Source: Paramecium sonneborni (lineage: Eukaryota; Ciliophora; Oligohymenophorea; Peniculida; Parameciidae). Taken from it: a DNA stretch of 64,000 bases. The stretch is taken from assembly GCA_905182985.1 (NCBI GenBank), contig CAJJDN010000006.1, forward strand, positions 162,031 through 226,030, in the 5' to 3' direction. Position numbers and translations under genes: made by a program. The notes below the pieces were generated by a model, which did not search any database, was not told the DNA's origin, and saw nothing but the letters and a program-made list of their open reading frames with translations. Position 1 is the stretch's first letter, and every line of letters begins with the position of its first letter. This document shows, in pieces, positions 36,102 through 49,379 of the stretch.

Positions 36102-37590
36102 ATGGACTTAATTGATGACTTTAATTCTGATGATGATTTTTTATAACAACCTGCTAATCAATTTATTGATGATGATCAAAATGAAGATGCTTCATGTGAT
36201 GAACCTACATAAACCTTTGTTAATGATAATTTGCATATTAATGAAGAAACCAGAAAAAAAATTAACATTGATTTTAAATTAAAATTAGAAAAATTCATTC
36301 CAAAATTATTTTCTTAAGATTAGATAAAAGTAAGAATTGTTCATTATATATAATTAGAATGCAGAAATCAGAGTAATTAAATAAATTCTTTTATCCTTAA
36401 AAATTTCTGATAATCTGATATAGGAATAGAGAATAAAAGAAAAATAAGATATTAAAAATCAAAATCTTTAAAACGGATCAAAAAGAAGAATATAAGAAAG
36501 AAATACAGAAGAGTTCCTTATTGATAAACTAAAAAAGCATTTAATTGGAGGTTAAAAATTAGATATCACATTCCATGACTAACATTACACTCCACTTTAT
36601 TTATGTCATAATCCATGTGTAATTTATATTAAATCCTAATATCCATATCAAACACTAGATATAATAAATTAAATGTTAAGAAATCTCAATAATCCATAAT
36701 TATTTGAATAAGATAAATTTAATGAAATAAAGAAAAAGTTTGGAGATAATTGTTTAAAGTTGATTATACAATAAATGCAATATAATCATCTTATTATTTA
36801 GATTCCAGATGGATCTATTAAATTTGAAATAAAAGCAGGAAATTCAAATTAAGATCTTGACACTTATAAAGATTAAATAATGAATGTATATTGTTAAATC
36901 AATCCTGAATTTAAAAAAATGTGTTCATTCTTAAATTATTGGGCACATCAAAGAGGTATTTTAGGAGATCATGCTCTACCAGAATTTGCACTTTATTGTA
37001 TGATTATTGATTTCTTTATAACATAATCATTGATCCCCAATATATTTAGTGATTAATATAGTTTATGGAGTAAGGAGAAATTATAATTAAAATCATAAAT
37101 AAAAAATATTGATGATTGTAGATTATCAAAATTCAATAGAGATGATTATATTATATAAATCTCTTAAAAAAATGGAAGAAGAGTAGAAAAAATATTTTGG
37201 TTAACTTTTCCAAGAACAAAAGATGAAATTAAAGGTGTAATATAATTATGGACTAAAACTTAAGAGTAATAATATAAATAAGTTCCTTAATTCAATCTAG
37301 GATATTAAATAAGTGTATTCTTTCATCTTTGGAATCAAGCTGATAAATACAAAGTACCTCTAGCTTTAACTAATGAATTTTAAAAGGAAGGATAAGAAAT
37401 TGGATTAATTATATATAATCCATTTATTAAAAATCAAATTCTAACTCCATTACTACAAAAAAGATCAAAGAATGAAGAATTTAAATCAATGAATATGTAT
37501 TAACAAGTTCGATAAGAATTTAAGAGAGCATATGATTTGATTTTATCAGGTAATTAAGTTGAATTATGTGACAAATAATAATTATTATGA
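36102..37590 (+). CDS. nucleotidyltransferase / poly(A)-polymerase-like protein
   Basis: 486 aa; intron 36330-36357 (28 nt). The acidic N-terminus (MDLIDDFNSDDDF) is followed by a central region with LDITFHDQH, then CSFLNYWAHQRGILGDHALPEF (about 36925-36985, broken here by description only: Trp-Ala-His-Gln-Arg-Gly then LPEFALYCMIIDFF). This resembles the WAxxRG...L..yAL..mvI.F helix of the PAP-associated domain in TUTase/GLD2-type enzymes. I could not find the GS...DxD catalytic signature with confidence, so it may be inactive or a different fold. The assignment is inference from pattern only. Clean single frame after the intron. Confidence 0.45.
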
Positions 37591-37686
37591 AAGCAATATA
37601 CATTCCTATAATTAAATTAATTATGTTTATTTATTTTAATGAAAGTATTTTATTAAAAATCAACTCAGCCTTAACTATGGGATTTA

Positions 37687-38510
37687 ATGAATTATGAATA
37701 GTTCACTTAATATACTCAATAAGCTTTTTAATTATCAAAAGGCACTTATAGTATCAAAGCAAAAAGTAATAATCAACAAATCAGAACAACTAAAGATTTA
37801 TAATTATATGGATAATAAGCAGGCATTATTATTGAACCGTAACATTTTTATTTCTTATTATAAGTCATCAATAAAGTTTATTTTCTGTATTAGGTGTTCA
37901 TTTACCTGAGAACAACAATCCATAATCTCATAGAATTATTAAATAAAAGGTTCCAACATTTTAAAAATAACTCAAAACTGAACATGATGGTGTTGAAAGC
38001 TTTAAAAAAATACTCCATATTGGAAATAGTAATTTAAGTAATGATTGGAAACAAATAATTACAAGAATCAAAGATCTTTAAGCTGAGTCGTATTACTTTA
38101 AAAATCATATGCAAGAAAATTATGGTACATTTTAAGAGGAAATTGAAGCGTACTTATTAATTACATATTTTAGCCTAATTGATGAAGCTAACTAATTATA
38201 ATTGCAATAATAATAAGTATTTTAATAAAACACTGATTTGTTACAAAAAATAGAATTAACAAAAAAAGAAATTATGGAATAATAATAATAATATGATGCT
38301 CTTAAAAATTAATTTAAACAGGAAAACATTGAATACTTCATTTAATCTAAGCAACAATAAAATAGAAACTAAATTAAAATATTTAAGTATATCGATGAAT
38401 TTGATGCCTTTTTGAATGAGAATAAATTTATTTTAGCATATGGAGCTAATTTAGATATCAGAAAGAAATTACAATATTTTAAAAATAAATATTTATAATT
38501 AAGTAAATGA
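37687..38510 (+). CDS. hypothetical coiled-coil protein
   Basis: 265 aa; intron 37839-37864 (26 nt). Start ATG at 37687 (MNYEQFTQYTQQAF). The middle reads SLFSVLGVHLPENNNPQSH and the rest is helical and Gln/Glu/Lys-rich (ITRIKDLQAESYYFK, IELTKKEIMEQQQQYDALK), ending FDAFLNENKFILAYG. A second open frame on the same strand beginning MNSSLNIL (37694) is a shadow that ends without a plausible protein. No family recognised. Confidence 0.6.
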
Positions 38511-38556
38511 GATTTATTTAATTTTATTTATATATTAATATATACTAATATAAATA

Positions 38557-39629
38557 ATGGGAATAACATAATCGAGTTAAAATGACTATATCGAAAAATA
38601 TCTGGGATAAGATTTTCCAAATGGAGAAATTTTAATAGGATTTGAAAATGTATAAATTAATCATATATGAGCCAAGTAACATATGTTATTCGAATGTAAT
38701 ATTATAAGCATTATATTATTGCAAAAACTTTAGGAATGGCATTTTATAATATTAAAGCACAATTAATTAAAACAACTTGTTAGATTTAACTAAATTATTA
38801 TTCCAATCAATATCAAACCATAAATAAAAAACAGGAGTAATTTCAACTAAGAAAATGATGAATTTCATAAAAACAAAAAATAAAATTTTTGATGGTAAAT
38901 ATCATTAAGATTCACATGAATTTTATATGTGGTTTATAAATGAATGTGAAGAATTACTAAAAGATAAATAAAACAATTTGATTCGATAAATATTTTAAGG
39001 ATAGTAATTAACATAAACTGAATGCTTAAATTGTCATACAAGTAATATATCAATTAAAAATAGTTTCTTAAAGAGAAGAAATGTATTGTGATTTATCCTT
39101 AGATTTATTTCCTAATTATAGTTTGAATACTTGCTTATAATAGATGTCAAAAGAAGAATAATTAACTGGTTAAAATAAATTTTTTTGTGATTAGTGTTAA
39201 TCAAAATAGGATGCATGTAAAAGGTATAAATGTTGAATTTACATAGATTATTATTGAATACATTACCAAATGTATTGGTAATCCATTTAAAACGATTTAA
39301 ATATGATGAACGATATGGTTAGATGATTAAAGTATCAACTAAAATTCCATTTTCTTAATAATTAAAGATTAAAGCTTAAAAACAAACTAAAACATATGAT
39401 TTAACTACTATTATAATCCATTTAGGATAAGGCATATTGTATGGACATTATATATGTATTACCAAAATATAAGGAAAATGGTTTAGATTTGATGATGATA
39501 AAATATCTGTAATTTAATATTAACTATCTTTAGTTATTCGTTGATTAAGATTTACATTATATATATGGAAGAAGTTATCCAACACAAAGTTAAACATGTG
39601 CATATATGTTGTTTTATAATGCATAATGA
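38557..39629 (+). CDS. ubiquitin-specific protease, USP12/46-like
   Basis: Cysteine protease removing ubiquitin; 326 aa. Introns 38650-38671, 39042-39063, 39224-39246 and 39509-39533 (22-25 nt). The Cys box reads NPSNICYSNVILQALYYC: the nucleophile and the Asn five residues before it are kept, but the usual GNT is SNI. QDSHEF follows. The zinc-finger CxxC pairs are ECLNCHT and CDQCQSKQDACKR. VIHLKRFKYDE and the His box GILYGHYICI, then GKWFRFDDDKIS, complete the active site. The end reads AYMLFYNA, as in USP46. The N-terminal MGITQS has a Gly2 that could be myristoylated. Confidence 0.92.
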
Positions 39630-39774
39630 ATTTTATTAGAATACCAGTTTTTTAATTTTTTTTACTTTTCTAGTTGAAATTTACTCCAAAACAAATAAAT
39701 TCTTTATTGTTCAAGATTGTTTCAAGAAACTTCTTTAGATATATTTGTATTATTATTTTTTTAATATTAATTAA

Positions 39775-40875
39775 ATGAATAAAAATCATAATTTTGAGTA
39801 AGTATGCTCAGATATTTGTATTTATCGTGAATCAGTAGAATGTTAGGCAAAATCTATTTTAAAGCCAATTAACAAGACAAATTTAAAAAAAGACAAACTA
39901 TTGTAGAAATTTGCATCACAAATAATAAGAAGCGAATAAAGAATAAAATCTCCTTTTTAAATTGAAATGTAAATGATTATGTTTATTTAGATTTCAATAA
40001 TAAAAGTAATTAAATGATAAGTGTGTAGAAAAGATGTCTTCTGAACTTGTTTTATCTTAACCTTAAAAGAACTTATCTATAGATTTAAGCAAAAAGTATT
40101 AAAAATATAATATATCAGATGGCATTTGGATTTATCAGACTTAACTGATAAAGGAGTAAGAGATTTAAGTGATGGCTTATCAAAACTTTCATGTTTAGAA
40201 TAGTTAAATTTAGCACTGTGTGGGTAATAAATGATGTTATAATTATTAGTTGGGGTTATTGGAATTAAAATATTACAGATAAATCATTATCATACATAAC
40301 TAATGCTTTAATGTTACAAAATTAATTGAATGAGTTTAATCTTGATTTAAATATGTGGGGTTATGAAAATAGTAGTATAACTGATGAAGGAGCCAAAAAT
40401 TTAATGGATGGAATAAGTTTATTAAGTAATTTAGGAAAATTAGAATTGAATTTAAAAGGATGGGGAGATGGAAATTAAGATATCACTGATAATACTATTT
40501 TGGGGCTTTCAAGATGTCTTAAGAAACTTGGCAATTTATCAGAGGTGAAATTAGTATTGTAATTTATTCATTTCTAATTAGATGGTAAAATATTGGAAAA
40601 TAAGCAATTAAATAATTAAATAAGACTTTAGCCAAAATGGAGAATTTAACTAAAATTGATGTTAAGTTTGAAAGGTATTTTCTATTATTTAATATTGTCC
40701 TAGTTGTGCCCAGTAATAACCAGTCTAAAATAATAATATTGATGTCAAACTACAATAAATTAAAGTTAATGCAGTTTAAAAAAGAAGACTACTTTTCTAA
40801 GTAGAGGGAGTTATGATCAATCTTGAATCTTAAATAAATAAAAGGACACTTTGGGATATTATTTTAAAATTATGA
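39775..40875 (+). CDS. leucine-rich-repeat protein
   Basis: 325 aa after five introns: 39969-39990, 40096-40118, 40224-40249, 40559-40581 and 40675-40703. The first exon (MNKNHNFEQVCSDICIY) is polar and Cys-containing. Repeats have the ITDxGxxxLxxxLxxLxxLxxLxLxL pattern of RNI-type ciliate LRRs: LTDKGVRDLSDGLSKLSCL, SITDEGAKNLMDGISLLSNL, DITDNTILGLSRCLKKLGNL, each followed by a Trp-Gly containing turn. The C-terminus is basic. Probably an interaction scaffold. A shorter model starting at 40034 is possible, but the intron at 39969 links both parts in frame. Confidence 0.8.
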
Positions 40876-41245
40876 TTACAACAAATAACATATTTTTATT
40901 TAATACTGATATAAGTTTCAATTTTTTTAATTCATTACATTTTTCAATCATTGAAAAAAATAATAACCATTCAATTTAAATTCAAACTATGCTAATTTTC
41001 AAAAATCTCCATTAACTATCTTTAAATTAGAGCTAACAATGGAGATAAGCAATTTATTATGTCGATGTTTTAATATATAAATATTAATCACTTTTATTTG
41101 TACTCATACCCATTTTGTTACAAATCATGGAAAATATATTGATTTTTATGGCTTTTTAATTATGATTAAAAATTATTAAATCGAGTTAATTTATAACAAT
41201 TTATTGTTTATTAATTATTTCTAAATTGAATTAAAACTTTCCTGC
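40876..41245. other. spacer between convergent genes, nothing recognised
   Basis: This AT-rich DNA lies between the LRR gene (+) and the small gene at 41246 (-). No frame of convincing composition and no RNA gene were seen. Confidence 0.5.
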
Positions 41246-41647
41246 TCATGGAAATAATTACTCAAAAGCCATATTTGGAACAATAGATCCTTTAGTCAGT
41301 CGAAATTATACAAGGCATAGAGTTTATCCCATTAAATGACTTAAAAGAATTTTTTGATCATCTAATGAATAAAGTTAAATCTGTTCTCTTTGACCTGAAT
41401 CTAGACAATCCTTTCTTTAAACGTCTTATAATGCAGTTCGATCTATAATTTTATGAGGAGCAGTTAATCTAGTTTATTTTATGATCTATGAATGAGGCTT
41501 ATTCATCAAGAGACAAGGACATACAAAAAATAAATTAGCCTTAGAAATTTAATAATAATGTAGACTGATATTATGCTCTTAGGAAAATGAGGTTTCATTT
41601 TATTTAGACTCAATGTATTCTTTAATCAGCTACTTGATCACGCGCAT
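41246..41647 (-). CDS. small hypothetical protein
   Basis: A 133-codon frame with normal protein composition (VIKQLIKEYIESKQNE, TAPHKIIDRTALQDV, RLTKGSIVPNMAFEQLF). ATG at 41647 is the first in this frame. Another ATG frame just upstream (MELFQQQLGYNEQK, about 41720) could be a 5' exon, but I found no intron that joins them. No domain recognised. Confidence 0.5.
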
Positions 41648-41812
41648 ATAATTATAAAATTAATTTTAATCAACTTTTATTCATTATATCCTAATTATTA
41701 TTGAAATAGCTCCATACTTTGATACTAATTAAATTAGATACACATTAATTATTAATTCTAAAGTATTATTTAACACATTATGATTGAGATTTTTTATTTT
41801 TGTTTTAGTTAT

Positions 41813-43897
41813 TCATAAATTTTATAATTATTATATTCTAGTATTTGAGATGGATCTCAATTTGCGGTTCATCGGAGAAGTCCTTAATTTGGCCAATCGA
41901 ATTTCGCTGCTCATTATACCTGGTATTCGAGTAGTTTTTGTAAATATATTATAGTTTTATTTTGTATTTTCTATTTCAACCTACTACTATCTTATTCTAT
42001 CATTTAGACTTCTTGCTATATCCCATTAAATTTATAACTCCTTTTACAATTTGTCACATTATATTTTATATTATTGAATAGATTATTTTTATTCTTTTGA
42101 TTCAGTTCTTAATTCCTAATTAATTTTTAACAATTATTAATACTACTAACTTTATTATTCAGCTTAACTTGTTGATTTATTTAGTTAGAGTAGGATATCA
42201 TTAAATTTTTATGAATGCAATTTTTCTTATTACTCCAAATATTATTATTATGCTATCTAAAGATTTTTAAAATTAGTTTCAGCTTCTGTTTTATCTTTAG
42301 ATTACTGTTCTTTATTTTACTATAATTATTCTGATAAATAAATTATGATTTATTCCTTTTCTTAAATTGAATTATTCAATAACTCTACTTTTTATAAGAG
42401 TTCTTTTTATTCAGTTTTATATTTTTCAGTTTCGAATGATAATTATTACTATAAAAGATTGACTTTATAATTATATTCTGATTGATTTTTTTCTCTCTAA
42501 TATTCAAATTCCTATTACATTTTATTTATCTACAATTTACATTCATATTATGTCTCTTTTACTTTTTGATCTATTTATTAAGATAAACTTTATTGAAGCT
42601 TTTGCAATTTAACTTAAATATCTGCATTTTATTGGCTTTTTTCTAAAATTAAATTTTATTGTTATTTGATTTATTACTCCAAACCTTTAATATATTAAAT
42701 CTAAACTTCATCATCGTATTAAGAAAAAAAATCTTTTGTAAATTATTATTATTATTCTACTTCCATTATCAAAGGATTACCAAGTAAATTCTCATATTTA
42801 ATTTTTTGAATCAATATTTATTATACATGATTTTATTATTAATTAGTGATATATATGTCTTTGTATTCTATTTCCCTTTTTAATTATGCAATTTAAGAAC
42901 TGTATTGACTTATTTCTTAGACATGCTATCGAATGAGATCTTAATTTTAATCTTATATTTATTATAACTGTTCTTTTAATCGTTGTTATCGTTTTTCTTC
43001 AATAATAATTTTATTTTACATTTGATTATTTATCTCTTATTGCTCTATTAATTATTTATTATCTTTAGCTTTATTTTTTCTTTCATTAGCTAATTCTTCT
43101 ATATATTGTCTAATTTTTTGGTTTTATTGTTCCAATTATTTTTCAAGACTATCCTTTTGTTATTTAAATTATTTAATTTATTATATTTACTTTTGAGATT
43201 TCTCTTACAATTATTAATTCTCTAAAAAGTATTTTTTATATTTTTATTCAATTAAATTAGTTTAATTATCTAATTCTTCTTTGTAAAATTTTCTATCTTT
43301 TTCATGATTATGCAAAATAGCTTAAATTTCAAACTAATGTTATTATTTTATTTAGATTATATCATTATCTAATTATGTTACTCGTTATTTTAATTGTTAT
43401 TATTACTTTTACATAATCTCTTCTGTTTGAAGAATTTAGTCTTGCAACTTTGACTTATTAATTTCTAACTAACTCTATAAATCATTCACTTATTAATTTA
43501 ATGTAACTATTACATTTTCTTTTTCAATAATTTTTTATTATTATTGTTCAGACATTTGAAGGATTTCACTCTATATTTGAACTTTCATTTTTTCTTCTTT
43601 TTCTTTCAATTTTTCAAATTGTGCTTCAAAAATTTTTATATTATTATTCAAAGTATTGATGAGGTTTTTCCATCTTTCAATGTTTTCTTGAATAATAACA
43701 AAGACATTTGACATATCTGTAATCAAAGCTTTTTACTTAAAGTCTTAATCTAGCTCATTTATTAATAAATCTAAATTGTCTTCTACCAAAAATTTTATTT
43801 AGTGGACCTTCTCTTTCAAGACTGAATTTTCCTTTACTAAACCAGATCCATCAAAATTTTTTTTCACAAAACTATATGATCTTGTTCTTTAGGTCAT
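41813..43897 (-). CDS. long coiled-coil protein, 694 aa
   Basis: One uninterrupted frame of exactly 695 codons including the stop, without introns. After a short N-terminus (MTQRTRSYSFVKKNFDGSG) almost the whole length is Gln/Lys/Glu/Asn-rich coiled coil (ITDMSNVFVIIQENIERW, KLKEKEEKMKVQIQSEI). The end is a basic, Arg-rich tail (RIPGIMSSEIRLAKLRTSP, MNRKLRSISN). Glutamines are mostly TAA/TAG, so a standard-code reading would show almost nothing here. Probably structural, perhaps centrosomal or cortical; the family is not identifiable. Confidence 0.8.
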
Positions 43898-44489
43898 AAA
43901 AATATTATTAAAATAAAAAATACTTATTTATATTATTTATGATGCGATGACATTCCATATATTCCTCATTCATTTATTTTGAATAAGTTTTGATTCAAAA
44001 TTCTTGAAACTATTATTTTACTGATGGTTGCAGCTTCATTTTAGAGATTTTTATTATAATGGAATTAATATAATTAAGAATATATAATCTAATATCAAAA
44101 AGTACATTTATAACCTAATTAACTTACTTTACTTATCAATGTTTCAATAAAATTAATTAGATAATTCTTTATGGCAATATTATTTGAAGCTATAACTTTA
44201 CAAACAATTAAAATCAAATTATTACCTTGTTTACAGCATTAAATCTAATTAAATTTTTTTTGTCCATCTTTAATATAAATATGGATGATAACATTCTATC
44301 TATTAGAATATCATTATCATTGTTAGAATCAATAAATCTTAGAAACCATCATACAATTAATATTTATTATTGAAATTATTTCATTATTAAAATTGTTACA
44401 TAATTTAAAATCAAGGATAAGATAAATGGCAAATAATATATCTAAAATCTAAATAATATATTTGATATTATTTTTTTAATAATTTCATA
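43898..44489 (-). pseudogene. frame-broken reading frames, possible repeat-protein remnant
   Basis: Between about 44100 and 44480 the minus strand has short frames that look protein-like when read in series (LCNNFNNEIISIININC, NDNDILIDRMLSSIFILK, VIASNNIAIKNYLINFIETL). The pattern is reminiscent of helical repeats. They lie in different frames and no set of short introns joins them cleanly. 43898-44100 holds nothing recognisable. Either a decayed gene or one with sequencing errors. Confidence 0.3.
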
Positions 44490-45823
44490 TCAATTTTATT
44501 TCATTTAAGTCATTTTTACTGCTCTTTAAAAACTGAATCCTTCTTAATAATACTTGTAAGCCTCGATCAAACGATTGCTTAGTTCAAACAAAACATTATC
44601 ATCCTAACCAACAAAAGAATCTATTAAATGCAAATAATCCTTTTCTGAATCAATAATACTTCTAAAATCATTTTCAATTATTAGAAGAGTGCTCAATTCT
44701 TATCCTAACATATAAAGTATTTTTTAATAGAATCCTTTCTCATGAGGTATACAATATTCTCTTGTAAGCAAAAGATCTATATACTAACTAATAAATAATA
44801 TATTTAATACTGAATTTATTAATCAATCTTCTTTAAAGCCCATTTAGCATATCTAGGTAGAGATGCAGTCCAAATTATTACATAATAGTATTTATGCATT
44901 TATTGTAAAAACTATATTGATCCATTTCTAATCATCAATTTATTAGATGTTTAATCAAAATGAACTAAGGTTTCATCTAAATCAATAATTAAGATGGGCT
45001 AGGTTAACTTTGCATTAATGAATGGATGAGAAGCTGTAAGTAATTGCTTAGGTAATAATTTTATTATTTCTAAATTTCTAGTTTCATGTAACCATAATGC
45101 TAAATGTCTTCTTACTATTTTAAAATTTAGTTTATATTATTATGTCTATTTACATTTTCTTTATATCATCCAAATCGTATTATTACCTGGCTAAAATTTT
45201 TCATACATGTCATCTATATCTATATAGTCAATAGTATTATTCATTTAAATTAATTATTAAGCATCTTAGGTTTACTTTTTGCTAAATTTTCCTTTTTAAA
45301 ATAATTCTTGCAAACATGATTAATAATTCTAAACAAATTAACAAAAAAATTAACTGAATAATTGATCTTGGTGTAACTCAAAACCTAAGGATATTAAGAT
45401 TTTTTCATAGTAACAAATGTCTGTTATTTATTTTTGTAATTATTAAAATTGAATGAAAAACTATTTTTTGAAAAGTTCTTGATATAAATCGTATATGTCA
45501 CCATTTTTTTGAATGAATTCCCATATCTATACAAAAAATAAATTCCAGTTAATTGGTTTTGAATTTTATTATTAGTACAATTTAAAATGATTAAGAATCA
45601 TTTAAATATCTTATCCATCAGAGTTTAAATGGTCTCGTTTTATTTAGGGCAAGAAGCTTTTGTAATTTTTTAAGATATAATTTTAACTGTAATCCTCCAT
45701 TTAATCCATATACACGCTTTTCCTCCTTTTGGCCTATTCATAATAAGATTTTTCTTGTTTAAATGATGAATTTCTTTTTCTTTGAGTATCAACAGAACTT
45801 TAAATTGCTTTTAACTAATTCAT
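44490..45823 (-). CDS. FCP/SCP-type HAD phosphatase (NIF domain)
   Basis: 436 aa; intron 44788-44810 (23 nt). An N-terminal helical region of about 230 residues begins MNQLKAIQSSVDTQRKRNS. The catalytic domain begins PILIIDLDETLVHFD (about 44970-45000), the DxDx(T/V) motif of CTD-type phosphatases. It continues with IWTASLPRYAKWAL (motif II and the squiggle) and LLIIENDFRSII in place of the usual LDNS, where the second acidic position is kept as END. Likely a Ser/Thr phosphatase or pseudophosphatase; substrate unknown. The start ATG at 45823 is well inside an open frame that begins with a basic segment. Confidence 0.82.
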
Positions 45824-46039
45824 AATTAATAATAATCTGTTATAATAAATATATTGACGACAACGAATAATTATAATTACTGTAAAAATTTTTAGAATAA
45901 ATGTACAAAATTGATATCATATCATAAATTCAAGAAAGGTTATTCAAATATAGCATAGAATAATTAACTTCGAATAGAAATATTTTTTATAATTGAATAT
46001 AATTAAATTTTCTTTTATCTAATTTGAAGTGTTCGTATT

Positions 46040-48102
46040 ATGCAAGCTAAATTTGAATCAAAAACCACTAATTCAATTAGATTATCATAAATTTCTTTAT
46101 CTGGAAATAAAATTGAAGATATTGTATAAGTGCGAAGAATAGAGAAAGAAAATGACTTCGCCTCATATTTTGCATTAACAAGAATAACAAAGAAAATTTA
46201 GGGTAGAAATTAAAAGAATTTAAGATTCATTTATATAAAGTAATGATCCTTAGGCATAATTTATCAAAAAAACTTATACTAAACTCAAATTGATAAGAAA
46301 ATTAAGTATTGCAATATTCATGTTGATGACTATTTTTCAGAAACCTGTTTGGTGTAATCGTAGATAATATACTGTAATTTTTGAGTTTTTAATTAGAATG
46401 ATTGCTAATAAGATTTGGAATCAGGTTATTAGATACCAGCTTTTTTGAAATTTTACATACCTGTATTACCATATTATTTAATTGAAATATTTCTAATTTT
46501 ATTGATGTTTTCATTCAAGGCTGCAAAATACTATTAATTCCTCAATATATCTTTATAAAGAAAAATTGTGTTATATTGCTTTATAATAATTGGTGTTTTA
46601 ATAATCATAAATGATATCATTGTAATAATATTAGACAATGATTATTCATTTAACATTTCTACTTTACTTAAACCAATTTTCTTGATCATGTATAGGTACT
46701 AATAAAATATCTTATATTTTTAAGTTAATATTTTTTAGGGATCATTTTGGATTATGTATAAATTATTTAGAGAGGAAAAGAGATTTACTTTATGATGATA
46801 TTTTCTTATGTATTTTTTGTTGGTTTGGGAACAGCAATATTTAGAAATTAGTCAGATATGTCAGATATATTGTAAGATGAAGGTATCTGCGATTCCTCTG
46901 GCCTTCCATTTAACTAAAAGACTTATTGTACATTTCTTATTATGTTTTAATTATTAACAACTGTCAATTCACCAGACATTTATTTGCCATATTATGGTAA
47001 CAAAAGTGTCGCAATAATTTATTTCTTTGCTTACCAATTCATAAACACAATTTTAATGATAAATCTCATCCTTTCATTATTTTATTCATAATATAAGGAA
47101 TTAGTAGAAGAAAGAACTAAATTACTACTTGAAAAAAATCGAAATAAAATATTATAATTTTCTAATAAGGTATTTAAAAAATAAAAATTAAGTTCAATTA
47201 TTAGTGCGTTATATTACAAATAATAATAACAAAATAATAAAACAAATTATCGGTTCATGATTTAAAGAATTCTAGATAATTGGATATTTAACTCTATTAT
47301 GCAAATATTGTGTTTTATTGATTTTTGTTTTATTTTTCAGGATAATACTGATAGAGATATTTAAATTATCAATCTCATTTTAAATGCAGTGATGCTAATT
47401 GAATCTATTATAATTGCTATATTAAGAGATTTAAATAAAATATACAAATATCCAGGCGTAATATTTGATTTTACAATATCTTTGATTTTGGTGATTCTAA
47501 TCATTGCAATTATGTCACTTTTAAAAGACAGTTCTATATAAGATATATTGATTAGAATATGCTGTTCCGTAATGAGTTTAAGACTTTTTAGAGGATGCAC
47601 TTGGTTATTGAAATCTCAAAATTTTTTAAATATCTTATTTAAAATATTTTCTATATCGACTTATTTATTATAATTATTTGGAACCTTAATCATTACAATA
47701 ACTATGTTTAATGCTATTGGATAATTAATATTTGGAGGAAAAATTAATTACAACATTTAACATATCAATAATTATTAATGGGTTAATTTTAATGATTTTT
47801 TATCTGGATTTTGTACTTGCTGGTTTTTATTAATTGTAAATAATTGGAATGTGATCTCATATGACTTTTCATTAAGTCTGCAAAGTGATATTATTTATTT
47901 ATTTTTCATCTTTTATTACATAATAGTTGTTTTATTAGTATAAAGTGTTACTATAGCATTGTTAATAGAATACTTAGTTAATCATATAAAAGATTTAGGT
48001 TAATTATCAGAAGTTGAAATATAATCTGAAATCTAGCTTAGAGAAGATTCTCAAAATGAGTTATATGTACCAAAATAAAATGATAATCAAAAGGCTTAAT
48101 GA
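46040..48102 (+). CDS. two-pore (TPC-like) cation channel
   Basis: 644 aa after five introns (46203-46224, 46374-46396, 46696-46724, 47170-47192, 47310-47340). Two six-helix channel domains. Domain I starts with FMLMTIFQKPVWC, has IPAFLKFYIPVLPYYLIEIF and a pore with FQLLTTVNSPDIYLPYY (about 46930-46980). Domain II contains LRLFRGCTWLL and a pore with FCTCWFLLIVNNWNVI (about 47810-47850), the NNW filter typical of two-pore channels. The S4 of domain II has few basic residues (RLFRG). The family forms endolysosomal or plasma-membrane Na+/Ca2+ channels as dimers. An upstream ATG at 45901 opens a short frame that may be a 5' exon. Confidence 0.88.
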
Positions 48103-48310
48103 TATATTTATATATTTTATCTTATAATGCTGATGGTTTAATTCTCTATTTATTTTAATTATTTTAAAATATTATATCATAAAAGATTAATTTTCAAGTT
48201 AAATTGTTTCAATCCACATTTTCATAAGAATTTTTGGATTTTCAATCTATTTTTTAGAATTTTATAAATAAATAAAAATAATAAAAAACTATCAGAAAAA
48301 ATAATTCAAA

Positions 48311-49327
48311 ATGGATTATTCTAATAATTCGAATATTTCAGACTCAGGTGACGTAGTTTTAGTAGAGAGTAAATCTAATTATGATGCTTTAAATAAAAGA
48401 ATAACACAATTAGAAAAAGAAGGAAAAGTAAATAATAATATGAAATAAAAAAGGATAAAGATTAAATAATCTAACAATTAAAGAAGAATTTATCATAAAA
48501 AGAAAATAATTATAAATAATTGATTGATGATCTGGAGAAATATAGTAATTATTATTAGTATTGTAGGAAAGAGTGAGGAAGAAAAAATGAGGAAAAGAGA
48601 AATCTTTACTTATTTGGAATAATTTAAAAATATGGAAGAGTAGATATAATAATTAAAAGAATAAAATTAGAAACTCTTAGATGAAAATTTAGAATTAAAG
48701 AATGTAAATGATCATCTTTAAAATAAAAATTCTGAAATTGTTGAATAATAGGAGACCATTTTTGTAATTTTCATTTAAATTCTAGAAATCTTATGAATCC
48801 AAAAAGGTTTAATTAGAAGAATTTAATTTATAAAAAAATAAATATGAAGAGGAATTAAAAAGGTTTAGCGAAAAAATTGAAATTTTGGATGGAAAAATTG
48901 AAACACTTTAATAATAAAAATGTATTAAAAACTAAATAAATAAAAATAGTTGAGTAAGAGCAATTAATAGAATAGTAGAAAAGAATTTTAGTTTAGTTTC
49001 AAATGGAAGCTAAAAAGAACTAAGAATTGTTAAAGTAAAATAAAATAATTTAAGACTAACAAAATCAAGATGAATTTAATCGAAGAATTGTTCAAAGCAT
49101 CAAAAGTAAAAAAATTAATTTAACATACAGCAATTCAAGAAGAAATTATAGGCAGACTTTAACATATTGAAAAAGAATTAATTAGTAATGAAAATAAGAA
49201 AACCAAAGAGAGATAGGATGTTGTTAAATTTTTAAACAAATAATTTAATTTTGAATTGCGATTACCATTAGAAGATAATTACATCACATTTAAATATGAA
49301 TTTAGAGATAATTAGATTCCTGAATGA
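48311..49327 (+). CDS. coiled-coil protein, 297 aa
   Basis: Five introns (26, 22, 22, 28, 25 nt) are required, and their removal gives an exact 298-codon frame from MDYSNNSNISDSGDVVL to NQIPE at the TGA at 49325. Nearly all is coiled coil (IIQQLKKNLSQKENNYK, IETLQQQKFEQEQLIEQQ), with a short C-terminal region ending FNFELRLPLEDNYITF. No known domain. It lies 52 bp upstream of the HECT gene, in the same direction. Confidence 0.7.
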
Positions 49328-49379
49328 AATCAAATTATTAAATAATATTAAATTAATAATTATTGTTTTTTCTTTTAAA

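Noticed and set aside
40034..40875. LRR gene starting at ATG 40034.
   Set aside because: The upstream exon from 39775 joins in frame through a normal 22-nt intron and gives a longer coherent protein.
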